Of a stretch of 64,000 nucleotides of DNA, positions 42,716 to 52,026 are shown piece after piece. Each line of letters begins with the position of its first letter. Positions within the stretch are counted from its first letter, which is position 1. The translations under genes and the position numbers were made by a program. Origin of the DNA: Cytobacillus luteolus (lineage in GTDB: Bacteria > Bacillota > Bacilli > Bacillales > Bacillaceae_L). The DNA lies in contig NZ_JAGGKM010000003.1 of assembly GCF_017873715.1 (NCBI RefSeq), positions 574,118 to 638,117 on the forward strand, written 5' to 3'. Below the pieces are notes generated by a model that searched no databases, was not told the origin of the DNA, and saw nothing but the letters and a program-made list of their open reading frames with translations.

Positions 42716-43990
42716 ATGAGATACTTATTGATACCTATAATGACAGTTATGCTACTATTTTTGTTGCCGCATGACAGTAATGCCGACGAAATGGTAAGTG
42801 TAAAACTTCGTAATTACATTAAGGACACTTCAGAAATAACCTTTAAAATTTCAGGAGAGTATTTTTCACTAGATCCAACGATAATGTTAAAGGAAGGAGT
42901 TAAGTACAAGTTATCTGTAAAGGATGGAAAAATAACTGTGAAGGGTGATGGACAAACACAGGAACTTGGAAGTTCATTTGCTTTATTACCGGACACATAC
43001 AATGTTCATCATTTTATCCATATAAACGACAGGCCATATCTTGGTGCGATGGAGTTCCTGGTTGAAGAAGGAAATATAATCCGACCTGTAAATCAACTCC
43101 CACTTGAAGATTATTTAAAAGGAGTTGTCCCGCATGAAGTTTATCCTTCATGGGAAATTGAAACTTTAAAGTCACAAGCACTAGCGGCAAGAACCTATGC
43201 AGCCTCTCATCTAGGAAAAGTTATTGATGATACAATTTCGTATCAAGTCTATGCTGGATATAGCTGGGATGATCGAACGACGGTTGCGGTTGTGGAAACA
43301 AAAGGTGAAGTTCTAACGCATAATAACCGGTTAATCGAAGCGTTTTACTCAGCAAGTAATGGTGGGATGACAGAGAATAACTCTCATGTTTGGGGAGGGG
43401 ACTACATTAATTACTACCCAATAAAGAAAGATCCTTATGATCCAGTGAACCCGTGGGAGTTTACACTAAATCAAACTCAAATTGATTTAGCGGCTATTGA
43501 TTTTGAGAATAAAGATTGGTGGGACAAAAGTAAGGAAAAGGATGAAGAAATTACGAACACAATGAAAGGGTGGCTGAAAAAGAATGGTTACCCAGGTGAT
43601 TTGAAAATCCTTTCGATTCCAACCTTTTCATTATCTGAACAAAAGAACCAGTCAACAAGAGCTGAAAAGGGATCCTTGCAGATTGAGTTTTTACACAGAT
43701 TATTTGATGGTACGATTATGATTGAACGAGCTGATTTGCAGGATCAAGAAATAAAGAACATTCGCCGGCTAATAGGTGGAAGCATTTTTAAAAGCTTTTT
43801 AATTGACTCACTGGCTCTTGAGGATGGGGTCTATACTATGAAGGGCAAAGGCTACGGACATGGTGTTGGAATGAGTCAATGGGGAGCTAGTGTGATGGGA
43901 GAACAAGGAAAAAGCTATAAAGAAATTCTCCAATTTTACTTTCCAGGTACGGAAATTACGAATATGCCGCAGAGTGAATCAAAAAAATAG
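42716..43990 (+). CDS. SpoIID/LytB-domain secreted protein
   Basis: A 424 aa protein with a signal peptide (MRYLLIPIMTVMLLFLLP) and the SpoIID/LytB signature segments LPLEDYLKGVVPHEVYPSWE, LKSQALAARTYA and GKGYGHGVGMSQWGASVM. The Glu in VPHEVYP aligns with the catalytic Glu of SpoIID lytic transglycosylase, which trims peptidoglycan during engulfment. Whether this paralogue acts in sporulation or vegetative wall remodelling cannot be told. It is a single gene with a weak ribosome site (ATAGG). Confidence 0.88.
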   Translation: MRYLLIPIMTVMLLFLLPHDSNADEMVSVKLRNYIKDTSEITFKISGEYFSLDPTIMLKEGVKYKLSVKDGKITVKGDGQTQELGSSFALLPDTYNVHHFIHINDRPYLGAMEFLVEEGNIIRPVNQLPLEDYLKGVVPHEVYPSWEIETLKSQALAARTYAASHLGKVIDDTISYQVYAGYSWDDRTTVAVVETKGEVLTHNNRLIEAFYSASNGGMTENNSHVWGGDYINYYPIKKDPYDPVNPWEFTLNQTQIDLAAIDFENKDWWDKSKEKDEEITNTMKGWLKKNGYPGDLKILSIPTFSLSEQKNQSTRAEKGSLQIEFLHRLFDGTIMIERADLQDQEIKNIRRLIGGSIFKSFLIDSLALEDGVYTMKGKGYGHGVGMSQWGASVMGEQGKSYKEILQFYFPGTEITNMPQSESKK

Positions 43991-44001
43991 CTGTAATTGG
44001 T

Positions 44002-44033
44002 GATCAAATTTTATAAAATTTGGTCTTTTTTTT
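44002..44033 (+). terminator. Terminator after the SpoIID-like gene
   Basis: GATCAAATTTT faces AAAATTTGGTC (one wobble) and eight Ts follow. Confidence 0.85.
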
Positions 44034-44143
44034 GCTTTCATTCATGATGATTTTCTCAGTGAGGAAGAATATGGTAATATGAATATAAGTGAAACAATTG
44101 AAACATTCATAAAAGGCTAAAATGGATAAAGGGAGGAACTGAT

Positions 44144-44332
44144 TTGTACGATAGTGTTATATCTACAATTTATACTGTATTCATTATATGGTTGGTATTC
44201 CTTGTGTTCCAAAGGGTTAACAATCGTTATCCCAAAACTAATCCCTGGAAAAAAGACATTTTACTAACTTTTGTTCAAAGTGTTGTCATTGTCTTAATAG
44301 TGCTTCCTATTTTATCCCTTTTTATTAAATAG
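44144..44332 (+). CDS. Small two-helix membrane protein
   Basis: A 62 aa protein from TTG 44144 behind GGGAGGA. Two transmembrane helices flank a basic loop (FQRVNNRYPKTNPWKKD). Unknown function. Confidence 0.6.
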   Translation: MYDSVISTIYTVFIIWLVFLVFQRVNNRYPKTNPWKKDILLTFVQSVVIVLIVLPILSLFIK

Positions 44333-44387
44333 GCTATGATTATCTTTATTTAGCATTTCAAAATCAGAAGACATTGGAGGTAGACTA

Positions 44388-44828
44388 TTGAAAAAAACTC
44401 TTTTTATATTTTTCTTTTTTCTATTAATCTATAAATCTAATGTTCAAGCTTTAGATTGGGCTTACTGGTTTGTTGTTCATGATGGAAAGGTCTATGAAGT
44501 AAAGGAACAAGAAAGCATATCAGCTAGTGAATTAGGTGAATTAATCGGAGAAGTGGAAACTCAAGCAGATGATTATACAGGTGATTATTATGGGGATGCG
44601 TCTAACTATTATAAAATTGGTACTCGTTATTTTGAAATAACAGGTGTACCAATTAAAAATGCAATAGCCGTTGAAACAGGACCAAATTCCTATACTAAAG
44701 CTGTTTATATACATGATGTACCACTAGAAAAGCAACTTAGTATTTTCAATGTTAGCCTCTGGATTATAGTGGGAGCTGTTTTCTTTGTTATGCTATTTAT
44801 TGTCGTATTAATTTCAAAACAAAGGTAA
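44388..44828 (+). CDS. Signal-peptide and C-anchored hypothetical protein
   Basis: A 146 aa protein from TTG 44388 behind TTGGAGG. The N-terminal signal ends near NVQALDW; an extracytoplasmic domain rich in Tyr/Asp (DDYTGDYYGDASNYYKIG) follows, and a C-terminal transmembrane helix (SLWIIVGAVFFVMLFIVVLI) anchors it. Function unknown. Confidence 0.65.
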   Translation: MKKTLFIFFFFLLIYKSNVQALDWAYWFVVHDGKVYEVKEQESISASELGELIGEVETQADDYTGDYYGDASNYYKIGTRYFEITGVPIKNAIAVETGPNSYTKAVYIHDVPLEKQLSIFNVSLWIIVGAVFFVMLFIVVLISKQR

Positions 44829-44860
44829 ATTTGATACCATTTCAAAATTTCAGGTAAATA

Positions 44861-44896
44861 AAAAAAGACGAATTCACAATAAATTCGTCTCTTTTT
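44861..44896. terminator. Bidirectional terminator
   Basis: AGACGAATT pairs with AATTCGTCT inside A- and T-rich flanks, between two convergent genes. Confidence 0.85.
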
Positions 44897-44927
44897 CATC
44901 TAAAAACCTATTAGTTCATCCTAATAC

Positions 44928-45779
44928 TTACTCCTCAAACCAAAACATAGCTACAGTGCCTTCTCCTGCATGAACAGCTAGTGAAGAACTGATTTCTCCA
45001 ATGACTACATCAATGCCTGGTATAGCTTCTTCAATACTTTTCTTTAAATCTATTGCCTTTTCTAGAACATTCCCGTGCATGATTCCTACCTGTTTAACAG
45101 TATGTTCTTCATTTGATTGTTTCAATAGCTCAATTAACTTATTTGTCGCTTTCTTTTCAGAACGGACACGATCAAATAATCCTAATTCGCCTACATTGTT
45201 AATCGAGAGAATTGGTTTAATTTGAAGTAGGTTTCCTAGTAAAAATTGAGCACCGGACATTCTTCCACCTTTGTACAATTGTTCAAGTTTACCTAGTAAG
45301 ATTAAATTCTTTCCCTTAGTTACATGATTTCTGAGTTCAGCTGCTATTTCCTTAACATCCTTATTTTCTTCAGCTAACTGCAGTCCTTTATTAATAAGTT
45401 CTGTGATTCCATAGGAAAGAGAAAGGGAATCTACCACTTCAACATCAAACCCAGCTTGGTCTTTTCCAGCAGTAGAGCTTGATATTGTACCACTTAATTT
45501 ATTCGATACATGAATGGCTATCGCATGATCATAGTCCTTTTTTAGGTTTTCATATAAGTCTGCAAATTTACCAATAGAAGGCTGAGAAGTTTTAGGTACT
45601 TCTTTATTGTTACGAATAATGTTGTATAGCTCCTCAGAGGACAAGTTAACCCCATCTTCATACTCATGACCCTCCGAAATAACGACAATAGGAGCTACGT
45701 ATACATCAGGGTGATTCAGTAGTTCTTCCGTCAAATAAGCTGTACTATCAGTTACAAAAGCAATTTTCTTCTTTTCCAT
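44928..45779 (-). CDS. DegV family fatty-acid-binding protein
   Basis: ATG 45779 (MEKKKIAFVTDSTAYL) is chosen; AAGGGGATG lies upstream. The 283 aa protein shows DegV motifs: VTDSTAYL with the conserved Thr-Asp-Ser, TSQPSIGKF and IHVSNKLSGTISS in the N-terminal EDD fold, and KLEQLYKGGRMSGAQFLLGN in the C-terminal domain. DegV/FakB proteins hold a fatty acid for phosphorylation by FakA. The lipid preference is unknown. Confidence 0.92.
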   Translation of the reverse strand: MEKKKIAFVTDSTAYLTEELLNHPDVYVAPIVVISEGHEYEDGVNLSSEELYNIIRNNKEVPKTSQPSIGKFADLYENLKKDYDHAIAIHVSNKLSGTISSSTAGKDQAGFDVEVVDSLSLSYGITELINKGLQLAEENKDVKEIAAELRNHVTKGKNLILLGKLEQLYKGGRMSGAQFLLGNLLQIKPILSINNVGELGLFDRVRSEKKATNKLIELLKQSNEEHTVKQVGIMHGNVLEKAIDLKKSIEEAIPGIDVVIGEISSSLAVHAGEGTVAMFWFEE

Positions 45780-45960
45780 ACAGGCTTTCATCCCCTTCAA
45801 AAATCAACTAATTATAGTATACTTGATATCTCTGAAAATACCAATACCAACTGTTAGTAACAGGTACTATTTTTTGAAAATAATGACCTCTTTTATTTAA
45901 TTCGGTATCATTTTAGAGGGTATATAACTACCAGTATGGGAGATACTCACATAGCGCATG

Positions 45961-45995
45961 AAAAAAGACGTTTTAACATAAAATGTTAAAACGTC
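45961..45995 (-). terminator. Isolated 13-bp hairpin between degV and helD
   Basis: GACGTTTTAACAT pairs perfectly with ATGTTAAAACGTC around AAA. On the minus strand it runs into six Ts, so it looks like a minus-strand terminator, yet no annotated minus-strand gene precedes it. The rest of 45800-46148 shows no gene. Confidence 0.6.
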
Positions 45996-46148
45996 TCTAA
46001 TTAGTTAGTATTTATATTGTAATAGAACGCAAAAAATGGTATTATAAATTGTATTTACCCTACAAATGGTAAATTTGTCAATATTTATCCTATTTTAATT
46101 TTACAACATATCTTGGTGGTTGTCAAACCTTTTTTAAGGAGTGGTTGT

Positions 46149-48497
46149 GTGACTGAAAAAAATAAGAATTGGATCGTGGAAGAGGAAAGAATTAATCAGA
46201 TTAAAAATGTTATTTTATCAAAGATGGAAAGTCTCAAGGGGAATACTGGAGATTTAAAGGGTGACATTATCGACCTGAGAAACACCTTTTGGGATGATGT
46301 GAAAGTCAATTTAGATGGTTCTGATGAGATTTCTGAAACCTATTTAAGCATAAAACAGCAAGCTGAACTATTATCTGAGCGTGAACGCAGTCACAGGTTA
46401 TTTCATAAGCAGTTAAAAACACTTTCGAGATTAAAGGATTCACCGTATTTTGGAAGAATTGATTTTTTAGAAGAAGGTGAAAAGGTTTCAGAACAGATTT
46501 ACTTAGGTATTTCTTCCTTAATGGATGAAAACGACGAACAATTTCTTATTTATGATTGGCGTGCACCAATCTCTAGCCTTTATTATGATTTTTCTCCAGG
46601 TAAAGCTCATTATGAAACAATGGATGGAACGGTGGAAGGTGAAATGGAGCTTAAACGCCAATTTATCGTACGCCAGGGAAATTTAAAAGCGATGTTTGAT
46701 ACGGGCGTTACAATTGGAGATGACCTACTAAAAGAAGTATTAAGCAACCAGTCAGACAACCAAATGAAAAGCATTGTTGCAACGATTCAAAAAGAACAAA
46801 ATCAAATTATTCGAAGTGAAGGGAAGTATTATTTAATTGTTCAAGGTTCGGCCGGTAGTGGAAAGACGTCTGCAGCTCTGCAAAGGGTAGCTTATCTATT
46901 GTATCGCTATAGAGGAACATTAAGCTCTGATAATATCATGTTATTTTCACCAAATCCTTTATTTAATAGCTATGTGTCGACTGTTCTACCTGAACTAGGG
47001 GAAGAAAACATGGAACAGACTACATTTCAAGAATACTTAGTAAACCGAATTGGTGATAAGTTTACTGTTGAAGATGCTTTTTCACAGATGGAATTTCTTT
47101 TAACTAGCCAAGAACAAAGCCGAGAATTTGAAACTAGACTTGCCGGTATTCGTTATAAAGCAAGCTTAGAATTTAAAGATTTAATTGATAAATATATTGA
47201 ATTATTAAGTGAAGAGGGTCTTCGTTTTCGTGATCTTCGTTTTAAAGGAAGAGTACTCGTATCTTCAGTAGAAATAAGTAATTATTTCTATAGCTTAAAT
47301 AAAAATAGTTCAATTCAAAGTAGAATGATGGATGTTGTTGATTGGCTTTTGAAAGAACTCCGAACAGAGGAAAAGAAAGAACAAAATAAAGATTGGGTTA
47401 TAGAAGAAGCTGAACTTATGAGTCCAGAAGACCATTTGAAGATTTATAAAAAATTGCAGAAACAAACAAGGTTTACGGAAGATACTTTTGATGATTTTGA
47501 ACGTGAACAGAGGTTGATAGCAAAGGTCATTGTTAAAAGGTATTTCAAACCATTAAATGAGTCAGTGAAGTCACTTCGGTTCATTGATTTAGAATCAATG
47601 TATTTAGATTTGTTTGTTCAAAATAAAGACAATGATTCTGCCACGTATCCACAGGATTGGAAGGGAATTTGCAATCAAACGATAAATAGATTAAAAGATG
47701 GTACCTTAGCATTTGAGGACACAACCCCTTTCATTTACCTACAGGATCAACTAGAGGGACAGAAGTCAAATACAATGATACGACATTTGTTTATAGATGA
47801 AGCACAGGACTATTCACCGTTTCAGTTGGCTTTCTTTAAACAGTTATTTCCTAAGAGCAGAATGACAATATTAGGTGATGTGAATCAAGCCATATTTGCA
47901 CATTCCATCTCTTCTCCGACCTTATTATCTACTGAATTATATAAAGATGAGAAGGTAGAAAAGATTACACTTACTCAAAGCTATCGCTCAACTAAGGAAA
48001 TTATTGAATTCACGAAAGGAATCGTGAGTGGTGGAGAAGAAATCAAACCTTTTAATAGAGCAGGTAGTAAGCCAACTGTGCTGGAACTAGAGTCCTCAGC
48101 TTCCATGAGAGAAGTGATTTTAGATAAGATTAAAGCATTAAAAGATGCAGGACATGAAACAGTTGCGATTATTTGTAAAACAGCCACTGAAAGTGAAGAG
48201 GTTTATAAAGAGTTAAATTCTGAGATCACTATAAAACTCATGAAAAAAAATACCTCAACCTTTGATAAAGGAGTTCTGATACTCCCAGCTTACCTAGCAA
48301 AAGGAATTGAATTTGATGCGGTCTTAATTTGGGATGCGTCTGACACTAACTATCACAAAGAATATGAGCGAAATCTCTTTTATGTAGCATGTACGCGGGC
48401 GATGCATGAATTGCACTTATACTCACTAGGGAAGATGAGCCGATTTATTGCAAATACGAGCACTACTTCGTATGATTTAGTAGAAGTACGAGTATAA
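46149..48497 (+). CDS. helD: RNA polymerase recycling motor ATPase HelD
   Basis: GTG 46149 (MTEKNKNWIVEEER) has AAGGAG 7 nt upstream. The 782 aa protein shows the HelD/UvrD-like layout: an N-terminal coiled-coil arm with RERSHRLFHKQLKTL, YDWRAPISSLYYDF, Walker A QGSAGSGKTSAAL (about residue 240), Walker B LFIDEAQDYSPFQ, motif IV QSYRSTKEI and motif VI FYVACTRAMHEL. HelD removes stalled RNA polymerase from DNA and recycles it with the delta subunit. The length is normal for the family. Confidence 0.93.
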   Translation: MTEKNKNWIVEEERINQIKNVILSKMESLKGNTGDLKGDIIDLRNTFWDDVKVNLDGSDEISETYLSIKQQAELLSERERSHRLFHKQLKTLSRLKDSPYFGRIDFLEEGEKVSEQIYLGISSLMDENDEQFLIYDWRAPISSLYYDFSPGKAHYETMDGTVEGEMELKRQFIVRQGNLKAMFDTGVTIGDDLLKEVLSNQSDNQMKSIVATIQKEQNQIIRSEGKYYLIVQGSAGSGKTSAALQRVAYLLYRYRGTLSSDNIMLFSPNPLFNSYVSTVLPELGEENMEQTTFQEYLVNRIGDKFTVEDAFSQMEFLLTSQEQSREFETRLAGIRYKASLEFKDLIDKYIELLSEEGLRFRDLRFKGRVLVSSVEISNYFYSLNKNSSIQSRMMDVVDWLLKELRTEEKKEQNKDWVIEEAELMSPEDHLKIYKKLQKQTRFTEDTFDDFEREQRLIAKVIVKRYFKPLNESVKSLRFIDLESMYLDLFVQNKDNDSATYPQDWKGICNQTINRLKDGTLAFEDTTPFIYLQDQLEGQKSNTMIRHLFIDEAQDYSPFQLAFFKQLFPKSRMTILGDVNQAIFAHSISSPTLLSTELYKDEKVEKITLTQSYRSTKEIIEFTKGIVSGGEEIKPFNRAGSKPTVLELESSASMREVILDKIKALKDAGHETVAIICKTATESEEVYKELNSEITIKLMKKNTSTFDKGVLILPAYLAKGIEFDAVLIWDASDTNYHKEYERNLFYVACTRAMHELHLYSLGKMSRFIANTSTTSYDLVEVRV

Positions 48498-48526
48498 GAT
48501 TTAGTAGTGAAAGGAAGTTGTGAATC

Positions 48527-49351
48527 GTGGAGCGCAATATAAAGTCAGTTAAGACAGTACACCATAAACAGCAAAGTCCAACGCATAAAGTTGGTTTAAT
48601 AATAGAGCCTGGAAATTGGGTAGAATATGATCCATTTTTAATCTTAGCAGAAGATTGGTTTCAAAAGGGAACCTTCGATTTACATCCTCATCGGGGGATA
48701 GAGACTGTCACTTATGTGATTGAGGGTCGTCTAGAGCACTTTGATAATAAGGCTGGTAAGGGTGAGCTATTACCTGGTGATGTTCAATGGATGACAGCAG
48801 GAAGTGGAGTTATCCATAGTGAAGACCCAGCTGAAGGGGAAACCGTTCATTCCCTTCAGCTTTGGGTGAACCTTCCAGCTAATAAGAAGATGACAGAACC
48901 CCGTTATCAAAATATGAAGGCCAGTGATATGCCAGTATTTGAAAAAGAGGGAGCATTACTACGTATATTTTCGGGTTCATCGAATGGAGTTACATCTCCA
49001 ACCCTAAACCATACGCCAGTTACCTTTGTTGAAATGAACCTTGAGGCTGGAGTAGACGTAAGACAAGAGTTACCGGGAAACTATAACGGGTTTTTGTATG
49101 TATTAGAGGGACAAGGAACATTCGGTTCAGATCATACCGAAGGCCGAGCTGGACAAGTCTTGTTCTTAGAAAATGTTGAATCGGATGAAGGATCATTCAT
49201 TACTGTCCGAGCAGATCAGCAGTTAAAGGTTCTCCTTTATGCTGGACAGCCAATTAAAGAGCAAGTAGTAGCAAGAGGACCATTTGTCATGAACACAGAA
49301 GAAGAAGTCCGTCAGGCTTATAAGGATTATATGGACGGGAAGTTTGTGTAA
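48527..49351 (+). CDS. Pirin family protein
   Basis: A 274 aa protein from GTG 48527 behind AAAGGAAG. The N-terminal cupin has the pirin metal motif HPHRGIETVTYVIEGRLEHF, followed by WMTAGSGVIHSE, which gives three His and one Glu as ligands. The second cupin and a C-terminal GPFVMNTEEEVRQAYKDY match bacterial pirins (YhhW type). Some have quercetinase activity; the role here is unknown. Confidence 0.92.
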   Translation: MERNIKSVKTVHHKQQSPTHKVGLIIEPGNWVEYDPFLILAEDWFQKGTFDLHPHRGIETVTYVIEGRLEHFDNKAGKGELLPGDVQWMTAGSGVIHSEDPAEGETVHSLQLWVNLPANKKMTEPRYQNMKASDMPVFEKEGALLRIFSGSSNGVTSPTLNHTPVTFVEMNLEAGVDVRQELPGNYNGFLYVLEGQGTFGSDHTEGRAGQVLFLENVESDEGSFITVRADQQLKVLLYAGQPIKEQVVARGPFVMNTEEEVRQAYKDYMDGKFV

Positions 49352-49385
49352 TAGAAGTAGAATCAAAAATTTATGGAGATTCAGA

Positions 49386-49417
49386 AGCACACTAGTTAAT
49401 TTAACTAGTGTGCTTTA
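49386..49417. terminator. Palindromic terminator after the pirin gene
   Basis: AGCACACTAGTTAA pairs with TTAACTAGTGTGCT with almost no loop; a short T-run follows. Confidence 0.75.
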
Positions 49418-49481
49418 AAGTATTTCTTGAAAATATTTAAGGAATCTAGAAATGTTAAAATATAAATAAAGGGGGATGACT

Positions 49482-49991
49482 ATGAAAATAAGAAAAGCAA
49501 TTTTAAAGGATGCAAAGGCGATTGCTAAAGTCCATGTTGATAGTTGGAGAACAACATATGCAAACATCTTCCCTGCAGATTTTTTGGATGATTTATCTTA
49601 TGAAAGTCGTGAACAACTGTGGCTTCAGGGTATCCCTGATGGAATTGTTTATGTAGCAGAAGATAATAGTGGTGAAATCGTTGGATTTATATCGGGAGGA
49701 AAGGAAAGAAGTGGGAAATATGACGGTTTTGACGGTGAGTTATATGCAATTTATATACTTGAAGACTATCAAGGTAAAGGAATTGGGAAGGCACTAGTGA
49801 AACCACTTATAAAAGATTTAAAAGAGATTGGATTGAATGCTATGCTTGTTCTTGTATTAGAAGATAATCCAGCATGTTCTTTCTATGAAGCACTTGGGGG
49901 AAAAAAGCTAGACACAATGGAAGTTGAAATTGCAGGTAAGAAGATAAAAGAAGCAGTATATGGATGGGAAGATAGTAAGGTTATAGGTTAG
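49482..49991 (+). CDS. GNAT family acetyltransferase
   Basis: ATG 49482 (MKIRKAILKD) follows GGGGGA; ATG 49476 overlaps the site. The 169 aa protein has a classical GNAT core: IRKAILKDAKAIAKVHVDSW, LYAIYILEDYQGKGIGKALV (Q-x-x-G-x-G) and LVLEDNPACSFYEALGGKKL. The substrate is unknown. Confidence 0.9.
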   Translation: MKIRKAILKDAKAIAKVHVDSWRTTYANIFPADFLDDLSYESREQLWLQGIPDGIVYVAEDNSGEIVGFISGGKERSGKYDGFDGELYAIYILEDYQGKGIGKALVKPLIKDLKEIGLNAMLVLVLEDNPACSFYEALGGKKLDTMEVEIAGKKIKEAVYGWEDSKVIG

Positions 49992-50046
49992 TTAAGAAAT
50001 ATAAAAACAAAGTTAATCTTCTAAAGTTTTTTACATAAAGTGTTGT

Positions 50047-50080
50047 GGAGTATTCCTAGCTTAGGAATACTCCTGTTTTT
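50047..50080 (+). terminator. Terminator after the GNAT gene
   Basis: GGAGTATTCCTA pairs with TAGGAATACTCC around GCT (12 bp) and is followed by TGTTTTTTT. Confidence 0.9.
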
Positions 50081-50109
50081 TTACATGTATAACGAAAAAT
50101 AATATTTAT

Positions 50110-50141
50110 TTATTGAATTACGATAATATATAAAGTAAAAT
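50110..50141 (+). promoter_or_regulatory. Promoter with palindrome shared with the DUF2975 gene
   Basis: TTGAAT (50113-50118), 17-bp spacer and TAAAAT (50136-50141) form a plausible promoter. The -35 lies in TTATTG-AATTA-CGATAA (50110-50126), the same palindrome as at 20748-20764 with one base changed, in the same position relative to the promoter. Confidence 0.6.
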
Positions 50142-50186
50142 CAAAGTGATTAAATTTTTGTTATGTGCAAATCGGAGGTGCATTAT

Positions 50187-50978
50187 ATGAGAGCACTAAA
50201 ACAACTCGTTCATTTTGGCTGGGAGCAGGCGTTATCGTGCTTGTTTCCCGTCGTGATTTTCGTCTCCTTGGCTATTACCCAAATTGTATCGCTTCCCTTC
50301 CTGCCGCGATATGACTGGCTGCTCATCATCTGCCTTCTAATGCAGTGGTGGATGCTGCGTTCAGGACTTGAAACACGTGATGAATTAAAGGTGATTACTC
50401 TGTTCCACCTTATTGGGCTAGCGCTTGAACTTTTTAAGGTTCATATGGGCTCTTGGTCTTATCCGCAGGAAGGCTTTTTCAAAATTGCTGGAGTGCCTTT
50501 ATATAGTGGATTTATGTACGCAAGTGTAGCGAGTTATCTGTGCCAGGCGTGGAGGAGACTTGATGTTGAATTGGTTAAATGGCCTCCGTTTTTCGTAGTT
50601 GTCCCACTTGCAGCAGCAATTTATTTGAACTTTTTCACTCATCATTATTGGATCGATATTCGTTGGTGGTTGACTGGACTTGTCATTATCGTCTTTTGGC
50701 AATCATGGGTCTCATATGAGATTGCTGGAACGCGATATCGTATGCCAATTGTACTCTCTTTCACGTTAATCGGATTTTTCATATGGATAGCTGAAAATAT
50801 TGCGACGTTCTTTGGTGCCTGGGAATACCCAAACCAAACTGAAGCATGGAGTCTTGTTCATTTGGGAAAGGTGAGTTCATGGCTTTTATTAGTGATTGTT
50901 AGCTTTCTAATCGTAGCCACATTAAAGCTCGTTAAAGGAAAAAGTGCAACTAAGATTACTACTAGTCAATTTTTATGA
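50187..50978 (+). CDS. yoaT: DUF817 membrane protein, YoaT-like
   Basis: ATG 50187 (MRALKQLVHFGW) has CGGAGGTG upstream. The 263 aa protein has eight or so transmembrane helices with the DUF817 hallmarks LFKVHMGSWSYPQEGFFKIAGVPLYSGFMYASVASY and IWIAENIATFFGAWEYPNQ, which look like an internal repeat. B. subtilis YoaT belongs here. The first 150 bases are visibly richer in G and C than the neighbours. Function is unknown; the shared palindrome suggests co-regulation with the YoaS-like gene. Confidence 0.85.
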   Translation: MRALKQLVHFGWEQALSCLFPVVIFVSLAITQIVSLPFLPRYDWLLIICLLMQWWMLRSGLETRDELKVITLFHLIGLALELFKVHMGSWSYPQEGFFKIAGVPLYSGFMYASVASYLCQAWRRLDVELVKWPPFFVVVPLAAAIYLNFFTHHYWIDIRWWLTGLVIIVFWQSWVSYEIAGTRYRMPIVLSFTLIGFFIWIAENIATFFGAWEYPNQTEAWSLVHLGKVSSWLLLVIVSFLIVATLKLVKGKSATKITTSQFL

Positions 50979-50993
50979 TAGTAAAACTCCTCT

Positions 50994-51034
50994 AAAAAAG
51001 TTGTTTCCTTAGAATTATAAGGAGACAACTTTTT
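50994..51034. terminator. Bidirectional terminator
   Basis: AAAAAAGTTGTTTCCTTA pairs with TAAGGAGACAACTTTT (one wobble), between the YoaT-like gene and the convergent SDR gene. Confidence 0.85.
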
Positions 51035-51099
51035 AGTTAAAGAGTGTCAGAGTAACTATTGGAGTTAAACATATATTCTTTTGTCCTTTATTTACTTGA

Positions 51100-51990
51100 T
51101 TATTTAGAGCTATTCAAATTAAATGTAACACCAGTTAGTTGTTCGGAGACATCCCACAATTGCTTCATTGTATTTTTGTTATAAACATCCTTCTGAGGAG
51201 TTTGAATCGTTGGATTTCCTTTGCGATTTCCTAAGCCGTCAGGACCTATAAATTCTCCACCTTTTAATGTTTCGTCCGTTGCTGCCATAATAATTGGAAG
51301 TGCTCCTTTAGAGGCTGGTTGTGCAATAAGTTTCATAATTAGCTTAATAAACCATGGAGTTTTTTCATTTCCTAGATTAAATAAATTAGTAGAAGAAATA
51401 CCAGGATGAGCAGCTAAACTTTTTGTTTTGTAATTAGCTTCTTTTAAACGATAGTCAAGTTCTTTTGCAAATAGGAGGTTTGCGAGTTTACTCTGACAAT
51501 AAAACTTCATTGCCTTATAGCCTTTCTTACCATCCAAATTATCAAAGTCAATTTTTCCATTTCGGTAAGCTATGGAGCTTAGCGTAATAACACGTGGATT
51601 TGCTCCTTTTTCTAAAAGGGGTAGAAGTAGAGTAGTTAAAGTAAAATGACCGAGATGGTTACAACCAAATTGTAGTTCAAAACCTTCTTCTGTTTTTGAG
51701 TAAGGAGGGATCATTACACCAGCATTGTTAATTAATAAATCCAATGTTTTATATTTTTCTGAAAAACTTCTAACAAAGTCGTGGACCGTCGATAAATCTG
51801 CTAGATTAAGATAAAAAAGATCAATTTCTGCTTTTGGATAGAATGTTAGCAATTCTTCTTTTGCTTTCTTTCCTTTTTCCATATTGCGAATGGCCATTAC
51901 TACTCTGTATCCCTCGGTAACAAAGTATTTACAAGTTTCAAGACCTAACCCACTGTTAGCTCCTGTTATAACAACGGTTTTTGACATCAT
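51100..51990 (-). CDS. Short-chain dehydrogenase/reductase, retinol-dehydrogenase-like
   Basis: The start is ATG 51990 or 51987 (MMSKTVVITG) behind AGAGGTG. The protein of about 296 aa has the NAD(P) loop TGANSGLG (residues about 9-16), NNAGVM, the catalytic Ser in TLSSIAY and the YCQSKLAN Tyr-x-x-x-Lys pair (here preceded by KAMKF). The basic residue after the first strand (RNMEKGKKA) suggests NADPH. The substrate is unknown. Confidence 0.9.
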   Translation of the reverse strand: MMSKTVVITGANSGLGLETCKYFVTEGYRVVMAIRNMEKGKKAKEELLTFYPKAEIDLFYLNLADLSTVHDFVRSFSEKYKTLDLLINNAGVMIPPYSKTEEGFELQFGCNHLGHFTLTTLLLPLLEKGANPRVITLSSIAYRNGKIDFDNLDGKKGYKAMKFYCQSKLANLLFAKELDYRLKEANYKTKSLAAHPGISSTNLFNLGNEKTPWFIKLIMKLIAQPASKGALPIIMAATDETLKGGEFIGPDGLGNRKGNPTIQTPQKDVYNKNTMKQLWDVSEQLTGVTFNLNSSK

Positions 51991-52026
51991 CTGACACCTC
52001 TTTTCACAACAATCTATATCCTTCAA

